From Bacteroidia bacterium (lineage in GTDB: Bacteria > Bacteroidota > Bacteroidia > Flavobacteriales > Flavobacteriaceae), in the NCBI GenBank assembly GCA_030429955.1, contig JAUIGO010000001.1, forward strand, positions 1-64,000: a stretch of 64,000 nucleotides of DNA, given 5' to 3'. The position numbers were made by a program, and so were the translations under genes. A model generated the notes under the pieces. It saw nothing but the letters and a program-made list of their open reading frames with translations. It was not told the origin of the DNA and did no database searches. Numbering within the stretch: position 1 is the stretch's first letter; each line of letters opens with the position of its first letter. This document shows positions 53,851 through 61,015 of the stretch, one piece after another.

Positions 53851-53866
53851 ATATCTTCGATGAAAT
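53834..53866. promoter_or_regulatory. Direct-repeat operator candidate
   Basis: CTTCGATGAAAT occurs exactly at 53834-53845 and 53855-53866, 21 bp apart (two helical turns). One copy lies in the spacer of the THC0290 promoter and the other just upstream of its -33 TTG, so a bound regulator would sit across the promoter. Confidence 0.5.
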
Positions 53867-53968
53867 GCATAAAATTATTATTTTAGTGCTAGACCAAATA
53901 TAAAACAAATAATCGTGTAATGTTATTGTGAAAATTAAAAAAAAATCATGTTTTTTTTAAAGATAACG

Positions 53969-53976
53969 TATATTTG
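53969..53976 (+). promoter_or_regulatory. -7 box of gdhA
   Basis: TATATTTG matches the consensus and lies 47 nt before the gdhA ATG. There is no TTG at the expected distance, which suggests activation by a regulator or a weak promoter. Confidence 0.5.
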
Positions 53977-54023
53977 TCACCATTAATTTACTAGATACTA
54001 AATAGTATTATAAATCTTTATTG

Positions 54024-55367
54024 ATGAAACAAAAAATAGACGATTTTTTAAACCTTGTAAAAAAAACCAATAGTCACGAACCTGAGTTTTTACAAGCAGT
54101 TCATGAGGTAGCAGAAACAGTTATCCCTTTTATAGAAGAGAACCCGAAATACCAAGGCAAAATGCTATTGGAGCGTATGGTAGAACCTGAAAGAACCATC
54201 ATTTTTAGAGTTCCTTGGGTTGATGATAAAGGTAACACACAAGTTAACCGTGGTTATAGAGTTGAGTTTAACTCAGCAATTGGGCCATACAAAGGAGGAT
54301 TGCGTTTTCATCCAACAGTTAATTTAAGTATATTAAAGTTTTTAGGGTTTGAGCAAACGTTCAAAAACTCATTGACCACATTGCCAATGGGAGGCGGAAA
54401 AGGTGGTTCTGATTTTGATCCTAAAGGAAAAAGTGATAACGAAGTGATGCGTTTTTGCCAATCATTTATGAATGAGTTGTTTAGACATATTGGTGCAAAT
54501 ACTGATGTTCCTGCTGGAGATATTGGTGTAGGAGGTCGTGAAATCGGTTTTATGTTTGGGCAATATAAAAGATTAAGAAATGAATTTACAGGCGTGTTTA
54601 CTGGTAAGGGAATCACCTATGGAGGTTCTTTAATTAGACCTGAAGCAACAGGATATGGAACTGTTTATTTTGCAGAAAATATGCTTGCTACCAAAGGGGA
54701 TTCGTTTAAAGGGAAAACAGTTGTAATTTCTGGATCTGGAAATGTAGCTCAATTTGCTTGTGAAAAAGCAACTCAAAAAGGAGCAAAAGTGGTAACACTT
54801 TCTGATTCTTCGGGATATATTTATGATACTGATGGTATTGACGCTGATAAATTAGCCTTTATCATGGAATTGAAAAATGTTAAGCGAGGAAGAATTAGTG
54901 AGTATGTAAAAAAATACAGTTCTGCTACTTTTCATGAAGGCAAAAGGCCTTGGAGTGTAAATTGTGATATTGCTTTACCATGTGCAACGCAGAATGAATT
55001 AAACGCTGAGGAAGCCAAAGCACTTATAAACAATAATGTAATTGCTGTGGCAGAAGGCGCTAATATGCCAACTACTCCAGAAGCTATTGAAGCTTTACAA
55101 AAAGCAAAAGTTTTATTCTCACCAGGGAAAGCATCAAATGCTGGAGGTGTTGCAACTTCTGGATTGGAAATGAGCCAAAACTCATTAAGACTTAATTGGA
55201 CAAGAGAAGAGGTTGATGAAAAGCTTAACAAAATTATGGATGATATTCACGCTTCTTGTGTTGAATATGGTACTGAAGAAGATGGTTATGTGAACTATGT
55301 AAGAGGTGCTAATATTGCAGGTTTTGTAAAAGTTGCTGACGCTATGCTTGCACAAGGTGTTGTATAA
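54024..55367 (+). CDS. gdhA: Glutamate dehydrogenase (NADP-specific type)
   Basis: The ATG at 54024 gives 447 residues, the length of hexameric small GDHs. The substrate-binding segment RVEFNSAIGPYKGGLRFHP and catalytic lysine K126 in LPMGGGKGGSDFDPKG are present, as are PAGDIGVGGREIGFMFGQY and the Rossmann motif VVISGSGNVAQFACEKA. The enzyme aminates 2-oxoglutarate to glutamate, the main ammonium entry point. It has its own promoter and terminator. Confidence 0.96.
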   Translation: MKQKIDDFLNLVKKTNSHEPEFLQAVHEVAETVIPFIEENPKYQGKMLLERMVEPERTIIFRVPWVDDKGNTQVNRGYRVEFNSAIGPYKGGLRFHPTVNLSILKFLGFEQTFKNSLTTLPMGGGKGGSDFDPKGKSDNEVMRFCQSFMNELFRHIGANTDVPAGDIGVGGREIGFMFGQYKRLRNEFTGVFTGKGITYGGSLIRPEATGYGTVYFAENMLATKGDSFKGKTVVISGSGNVAQFACEKATQKGAKVVTLSDSSGYIYDTDGIDADKLAFIMELKNVKRGRISEYVKKYSSATFHEGKRPWSVNCDIALPCATQNELNAEEAKALINNNVIAVAEGANMPTTPEAIEALQKAKVLFSPGKASNAGGVATSGLEMSQNSLRLNWTREEVDEKLNKIMDDIHASCVEYGTEEDGYVNYVRGANIAGFVKVADAMLAQGVV

Positions 55368-55387
55368 TATAACCTTATAATAAAAAT

Positions 55388-55418
55388 AAAAGCTTCCATT
55401 ATTTTGGAAGCTTTTTTT
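55388..55418 (+). terminator. Terminator after gdhA
   Basis: AAAAGCTTCC pairs with GGAAGCTTTT around an A/T loop and is followed by a T-run, 20 nt after the stop. Confidence 0.88.
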
Positions 55419-55461
55419 ATGAGCAGATATATGATTTTAGTTCTTTTAACGTTTGTTATAG

Positions 55462-55469
55462 TATATTTG
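55462..55469 (+). promoter_or_regulatory. -7 box of the porZ-recO-TonB receptor group
   Basis: TATATTTG is an exact match 15 nt before the ATG at 55485. The -33 element is not clear. Confidence 0.5.
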
Positions 55470-55484
55470 AACGAAACTCAATAA

Positions 55485-57833
55485 ATGAAGAATAAGTACA
55501 TTTTTATCATACTTTTTTTGACAATGACGTTTTCAATTGCGCAAGATTATTCTGCACTTTGGGAAGATCATTTTTCATACCTAAACATTAATGATGTAGT
55601 ACAAGGAAATGGAAAAATATTCGCCGCTTCAGAAAATGCCATATTTGTTTATAACATTCAAACGACAGAACTAGAAACTATTACTACCATTAACGGTTTG
55701 TCAGGAGAACTTATTTCAACAATTCATTATAGTAATGTTTATAATTTGCTTATAATAGGATATAAAAATGGGCTTATTGAGGTTTACAACGAGTCAGATA
55801 AAACCATATTATCAGTAGTAGATATTTTAGAAAAAACTACAATCCCTCCAGACAACAAATCAATAAATCACTTTAATGAATACAACAATGTTGTTTATAT
55901 ATCAACAGATTTTGGCATTTCAGTATATGATTTAGATCGATTAGAGTTTGGAGATACTTATTTCATTGGCAATGGAGGCTCGCAAATTATTGTAAATGAA
56001 ACAGCTGTTTTTGGAGATTACATTTATGCTGCCAGTCAAAGCCCAAATGGATTAAAAAGAGCATTGCTCGCCAGTGAAAATTTAATTGACTATCAAGTCT
56101 GGGAACAAATAGTTACTGGGCAATTTTTAGGATTACAAGTTAATCAAGATAGATTATACACAACAAGATCCAACAACAAGATTTTTGAAGTTATTGGAGC
56201 GTCAATTACAGAACTATCATCATATCCAAATCCGCCTTTAGACTTAAAAAGCACCAATAGTAATTTGGTAGTTACTACCAAGAATAAAGTTTACATATAT
56301 GATGAAAATTTTGTTTTAATAACCACTGCATCAACAACAACAGAGTTTAGCACTAATTTTACGTCTGCTTTAACCACTGATGAGGGTATTTATATAGGAA
56401 CCTCTGGATTAGGAGTTCTTAGATCTATACTTGATGATGCTTCAAGTTATATAAGAATATATCCGAATGGGCCTTTACGAAATAATGTATTTTCTGTTGA
56501 AGCTGGTTTTGGTAATATTTGGGCAACTTACGGCTCTTATTCTTTAACATATTTTCCAAACAATAATAAATATGGAGTAAGTCACCTTCAAGATGAATGG
56601 AAAAACATACCTTATGATAGCTTGCAATTTCCTGCATTCAGTTTAAATTACACTGCAATAAACCCATTCAAGCCACAGCAAGTTTTTATAAGTTCATTCC
56701 AACATGGATTATTAGAGATTGATGATGATGAACCGATTAATTTATACAACCACTTAAACAGTGGTTTAGAGTCACTAATAATTCCTGGAAATCCTAATGT
56801 TGTCAGTATTCGTGTTACAGGATCTGCTTTTGATAGACAAGGAGTCTTATGGAGTATGACAGCTCGTGTTCAAAGGCCATTAAAATCATACAATCCAAGT
56901 ACTGGGCAGTGGGTTGGATATGATTTTTCTCAAATTATACCAGATCCCTTAAATGATGAATTTGGATATAGTGATATTGTAATTGATGCAAACAATACAA
57001 AGTGGATTGGAGGCTATAAGTTAGGACTTATTGGTTTCAATGAAAATGGAGGTAGCCACTTGTTAAAATTTATTAATGATGAAAACATAGCAAACCTTCC
57101 ATCTCCACTTATTAGGGCTTTGGCTATTGATAAGCAAAATCAATTATGGATTGGTACCAACAAAGGCTTAAGGGTACTTTATAACACATCTAACTTTTTT
57201 GAAGATGAAACTGTTAGTACAAGTGCGATAATTATTTTAGAAGATGGCATACCAAAAGAACTATTAGAACAACAATTCATTTCAGACATTATTGTTGACG
57301 GTTCAAACAATAAATGGGTGGCAACCATTGGAGCTGGCGTTTTTTATTTTTCATCCAACGGTCAAGAAACCATTTTTCACTTTACAAAAGACAACTCTCC
57401 ATTACCATCAAACAACGTTAACGATATGGCTTTAGATAGTAATAGCGGAATCATGTATTTTGGCACAGACAAAGGTTTGGTTGCTTATCGTTCAGGAGGT
57501 TCTGAAACTCAAGACGAACTAGCAGATGCTTATGTTTACCCAAATCCTGTACGACCAGGTTTTGACACTTTAAATGAAAAAATAAAAATAAAAGATATTA
57601 GTGATAACGTAAACATAAAAATCACTGATATTGAAGGGAACTTAGTAGCAGAGGCCGAGTCTAGAACCAATTTAAGGTACAGAGGTTACAACCTTGAAAT
57701 TGATGGCGGAACAGCCTATTGGAATGGAAAAAACCTTGGAAACAATCAAGTAGCTTCTGGTGTTTACCTAATCATGCTTTCAGATTTAGACACATTTGAG
57801 ACCAAGGTTTTAAAACTAATGATTGTTCGCTAA
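55485..57833 (+). CDS. porZ: PorZ-like type IX secretion protein (double beta-propeller with C-terminal domain)
   Basis: The 782-residue protein has a signal peptide (IFIILFLTMTFSIAQ). Two long propeller regions follow (about 20-340 and 340-670), with repeats such as NVVYISTDFGISVYDLD, IYIGTSGLGVLRSI, LWIGTNKGLRVLYN and MYFGTDKGLVAYR. A C-terminal beta domain (about 683-782) starts AYVYPNPVRPGFD and ends ASGVYLIMLSDLDTFETKVLKLMIVR, as T9SS-related domains do. This is the architecture of PorZ (PG1604 of Porphyromonas), a surface component of the T9SS attachment complex. It overlaps recO by one base. Confidence 0.78.
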   Translation: MKNKYIFIILFLTMTFSIAQDYSALWEDHFSYLNINDVVQGNGKIFAASENAIFVYNIQTTELETITTINGLSGELISTIHYSNVYNLLIIGYKNGLIEVYNESDKTILSVVDILEKTTIPPDNKSINHFNEYNNVVYISTDFGISVYDLDRLEFGDTYFIGNGGSQIIVNETAVFGDYIYAASQSPNGLKRALLASENLIDYQVWEQIVTGQFLGLQVNQDRLYTTRSNNKIFEVIGASITELSSYPNPPLDLKSTNSNLVVTTKNKVYIYDENFVLITTASTTTEFSTNFTSALTTDEGIYIGTSGLGVLRSILDDASSYIRIYPNGPLRNNVFSVEAGFGNIWATYGSYSLTYFPNNNKYGVSHLQDEWKNIPYDSLQFPAFSLNYTAINPFKPQQVFISSFQHGLLEIDDDEPINLYNHLNSGLESLIIPGNPNVVSIRVTGSAFDRQGVLWSMTARVQRPLKSYNPSTGQWVGYDFSQIIPDPLNDEFGYSDIVIDANNTKWIGGYKLGLIGFNENGGSHLLKFINDENIANLPSPLIRALAIDKQNQLWIGTNKGLRVLYNTSNFFEDETVSTSAIIILEDGIPKELLEQQFISDIIVDGSNNKWVATIGAGVFYFSSNGQETIFHFTKDNSPLPSNNVNDMALDSNSGIMYFGTDKGLVAYRSGGSETQDELADAYVYPNPVRPGFDTLNEKIKIKDISDNVNIKITDIEGNLVAEAESRTNLRYRGYNLEIDGGTAYWNGKNLGNNQVASGVYLIMLSDLDTFETKVLKLMIVR

Positions 57834-58552
57834 TGCAAGTTTCTACTAAAGCCATAGTAGTCTCAAAATTGCGCTTTAAAGATTATGATTTAATTGTAAA
57901 ATGTTATACAGAACAGTATGGCATGAAAAGCTACCTTTTGAAAAACGTACTTAAAAACAGGAAAGGAAAATTTAAGCCAGCCTATTTTCAGCCACTCACC
58001 ATTATAGATATTGAAGCAGATCATAAAGACAATCGTTCTCTAGATTATTTAAAAGATATTAAAATTCAAAATAATTTTGATTCCATTCATACAAATATTA
58101 TCAAAAGTACGATTGCCATGTTTATTGCTGAGGTACTTTCATCTGTTTTAAAAGAAGAAGAAAAAAACCTATCACTATATAATTATCTTGAAACTTCATT
58201 GATTTGGTTTAATGAAAACAAAACAGACACAAATTTTCATTTTATATTTTTAATAGAACTCACCAAATACCTAGGTTTTTATCCAGATATAAGCCAATCA
58301 ACTTTTCCGTATTTTAATCTTGAAGATGGAAAATTTTACAAAACAGGACTAGGAAGACACTTTATTGAAGGGGAAAATTTAACACTCTTAAAACAGCTGC
58401 TTGGTATAAAATTTGATACAGATAAATCTAATGATTTTAAACCAACCAAAAAACTGGAATTTTTAAATATGCTTTTGATTTATTTAAAATTACATATAGA
58501 TAGCTTTAAACAGCCTAAATCTGTAACAGTTTTAAACCAAATTTTTCACTAA
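57833..58552 (+). CDS. recO: DNA repair protein RecO
   Basis: The 239-residue protein opens with the RecO N-terminal OB domain (TKAIVVSKLRFKDYDLIVKCYTEQYG, then GKFKPAYFQPLTIIDIEAD). It continues into the helical domain typical of Bacteroidota RecO. It loads RecA onto gapped DNA with RecR. The zinc-finger cysteines found in some RecO proteins are absent. Start and stop overlap or nearly touch the flanking genes (TAATG with porZ, 2 nt before the receptor gene), so the three are probably co-transcribed. Confidence 0.92.
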   Translation: MQVSTKAIVVSKLRFKDYDLIVKCYTEQYGMKSYLLKNVLKNRKGKFKPAYFQPLTIIDIEADHKDNRSLDYLKDIKIQNNFDSIHTNIIKSTIAMFIAEVLSSVLKEEEKNLSLYNYLETSLIWFNENKTDTNFHFIFLIELTKYLGFYPDISQSTFPYFNLEDGKFYKTGLGRHFIEGENLTLLKQLLGIKFDTDKSNDFKPTKKLEFLNMLLIYLKLHIDSFKQPKSVTVLNQIFH

Positions 58553-58554
58553 CA

Positions 58555-60957
58555 ATGAAAGTATTATTTACACTTTTACTAGGATTCTTTTTTTTTAACG
58601 TATCGGCTCAAGAAGCATTGATTATTGACCAAGCAACTAACGAACCTATTGCAGGAGTTGTAGCCTACAACAAATCAAAATCAAAATCGATAATGTCTGA
58701 TTTTGATGGAAAAATCAGTCTAGATAGTTTTAATTCTGATGAAACAATCACATTCCAACACCTATCATATTTCAATTTAAAAACAGAAAAGAATAAGATT
58801 GATAAAGTAGTTTATCTAGAACCTAAAGCACAAGATCTTGATGAAATTGTTATTTCAGCTTCAAAATTTAAACAAAGTAAACGTGATATTCCTCAAAAGG
58901 TTATTAGTATAGATGCTGAGAAAATCCAATTTGCAAATCCACAAACTAGTGCAGATTTATTAGAAGGCACTGGGAATATTTATATGCAAAAAAGCCAACT
59001 CGGAGGAGGAAGCCCAATGATAAGAGGTTTTTCAACCAATAGACTTTTAATCACTGTTGATGGTGTTAGAATGAATAACGCCATTTTTAGAGGTGGAAAT
59101 TTACAAAATGTTATATCAGTTGATCCTTTTACCATTCAAAACACTGAGGTGACTTTAGGCGCAGGATCAGTGGTATATGGTAGTGACGCTATTGGAGGTG
59201 TGATGAGTTTTTACACCAAAAAACCACAACCATCATATTCAGATTCACTATTTTTTAAAGCCAATGTAGCAGGAAGGTACTCAACAGCAAACAATGAAAG
59301 AACAGGTCATTTAGATGTAAATTTCGGACTCAAAAAATGGGCTTTTTTATCGAGTGTTAGTTATACTGATTTTGACGATTTGCGTATGGGAAGTCATGGC
59401 CCAAATGAGTACCTCAGACCAGAATATATTGAAACCATAAATGGAGAAGATATAATGGTTGAAAACGATAATCCACTAGTACAAAAGCCAACTGGATACA
59501 ATCAAATTAACTTATTACAAAAAGTTAGGTACGAGCCATCTGAAAATTATAGTTATGATTTTGGGGTTTACTATACCACTACTTCTGAGTATTCAAGATA
59601 CGATAGGTTAATTAGATATAGAGGGGATAATTTGAGATCTGCTGAATGGAATTATGGGCCACAACGTTGGTTTATGACTAATTTACAAGTGACGAAATTA
59701 AGCAGTAGCTCTAATTTGTATGACAAAATTAATGCTAGCGTTGCCTATCAAAACTTTCAAGAAAGTAGAATTGATAGAAATTTCCAGTCAGAAGAAAGAA
59801 GCATAACCGAAGAAGGTGTTGATGCATTATCCTTTAATTTAGATTTAGAAAACGAACTGAACCCAAAAACAGAATTGTTTTACGGTTTGGAATATGTTTA
59901 CAATAAGATAAGTTCTAAAGGTGAAATATTTAATATCGGAACCAATCAATCCATGAATACACTCTCAAGATATCCTGATGGTTCAGATTGGCAATCTATC
60001 GCTGCTTATACAAGTTTAAAGTATAAACCTAATCCTAAATTCATTTTTCAAACAGGATTACGTTACAACCATATTATTGCCAATGCAGATTTCACCAAAA
60101 ACAATGTGTATTTAAACTTACCATTTAATGAAGCCAAAATTGATGCTGGAGCATTTACTGGAACCGCAGGAATAAGCTGGATACCAAATGAAACAATGAC
60201 ATGGAAGTTAAATGCTTCTTCAGCTTTTAGAGCACCAAATATGGATGACATAGGTAAGGTTTTTGATTCAGAACCTGGTTCTGTAGTTGTACCAAATAAC
60301 AACTTAAAGCCAGAATATGCCTATGGAGGAGAGTTAGGTTTAAATTTAAATTTTGACAAAACCTTTATTATAGATGTAGCAACCTATTACACATATTTAG
60401 ATAATGCACTTGTAAGAAGAGATTTTAGTATAAATGGTGAAACTGAAATAGAGTATAATGGAGAATTAAGTAATGTTCAAGCGATTCAAAATGCTTCTAA
60501 AGCATGGATTTATGGGTTTGAAGCAGGAGCACAAGTCAATTTTTCAGAGTATTTAAAACTTACAACCCAGTATAATGTAATTGGTGGAACAGAAGAAGAT
60601 AACGGTATTGAAGTGCCAGTAAGACATGCTGCTCCTAATTTTGGAAATACACATTTAGTTTGGCAAAATGAAAAATTACAAGTTGATGCCTTCGCTGTTT
60701 ACAATAATGAGCTATCGTTTTATCAGTTAGCACCATCAGAAACAGAAAAGGATTACATTTATGCGTTAGATGAAAATGGCAATCCATATTCACCTTCTTG
60801 GTACACCTTAAATTTAAGAACAAAGTATAAAATTACAGAGGCAGCAACTGTTGTTGCCAGCTTAGAAAATATTACAGACCAACGTTATAAAACCTATTCA
60901 TCTGGTATTGCTTCACCTGGAAGAAATTTAATACTATCGTTTCAATACAGTTTATAA
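58555..60957 (+). CDS. TonB-dependent outer-membrane receptor (heme/iron-type)
   Basis: The 800-residue protein has a signal peptide (FFFFNVSAQ) and a CarboxypepD_reg-like domain at 20-95. The plug domain follows (about 110-225), with SPMIRGFSTNRLLITVDGVRMN and GAGSVVYGSDAIGGVMSF. The 22-stranded barrel ends SPGRNLILSFQYSL with a terminal aromatic-rich strand. The plug signature resembles the hemoglobin/heme receptor subfamily, but the substrate is not proven. It imports a ligand across the outer membrane using TonB energy. A terminator follows. Confidence 0.9.
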   Translation: MKVLFTLLLGFFFFNVSAQEALIIDQATNEPIAGVVAYNKSKSKSIMSDFDGKISLDSFNSDETITFQHLSYFNLKTEKNKIDKVVYLEPKAQDLDEIVISASKFKQSKRDIPQKVISIDAEKIQFANPQTSADLLEGTGNIYMQKSQLGGGSPMIRGFSTNRLLITVDGVRMNNAIFRGGNLQNVISVDPFTIQNTEVTLGAGSVVYGSDAIGGVMSFYTKKPQPSYSDSLFFKANVAGRYSTANNERTGHLDVNFGLKKWAFLSSVSYTDFDDLRMGSHGPNEYLRPEYIETINGEDIMVENDNPLVQKPTGYNQINLLQKVRYEPSENYSYDFGVYYTTTSEYSRYDRLIRYRGDNLRSAEWNYGPQRWFMTNLQVTKLSSSSNLYDKINASVAYQNFQESRIDRNFQSEERSITEEGVDALSFNLDLENELNPKTELFYGLEYVYNKISSKGEIFNIGTNQSMNTLSRYPDGSDWQSIAAYTSLKYKPNPKFIFQTGLRYNHIIANADFTKNNVYLNLPFNEAKIDAGAFTGTAGISWIPNETMTWKLNASSAFRAPNMDDIGKVFDSEPGSVVVPNNNLKPEYAYGGELGLNLNFDKTFIIDVATYYTYLDNALVRRDFSINGETEIEYNGELSNVQAIQNASKAWIYGFEAGAQVNFSEYLKLTTQYNVIGGTEEDNGIEVPVRHAAPNFGNTHLVWQNEKLQVDAFAVYNNELSFYQLAPSETEKDYIYALDENGNPYSPSWYTLNLRTKYKITEAATVVASLENITDQRYKTYSSGIASPGRNLILSFQYSL

Positions 60958-60995
60958 AAAAGAAGAGCCATATTTAATATAGCTCTTCTTTTTTA
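60957..60995. terminator. Bidirectional terminator between the TonB receptor and T9SS cargo genes
   Basis: AGAAGAGC pairs with GCTCTTCT with an inner ATAT/ATAT stem, flanked by an A-run and a T-run. It lies between convergent genes. Confidence 0.88.
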
Positions 60996-61015
60996 TTGTT
61001 TAGTTAGATTTTATG

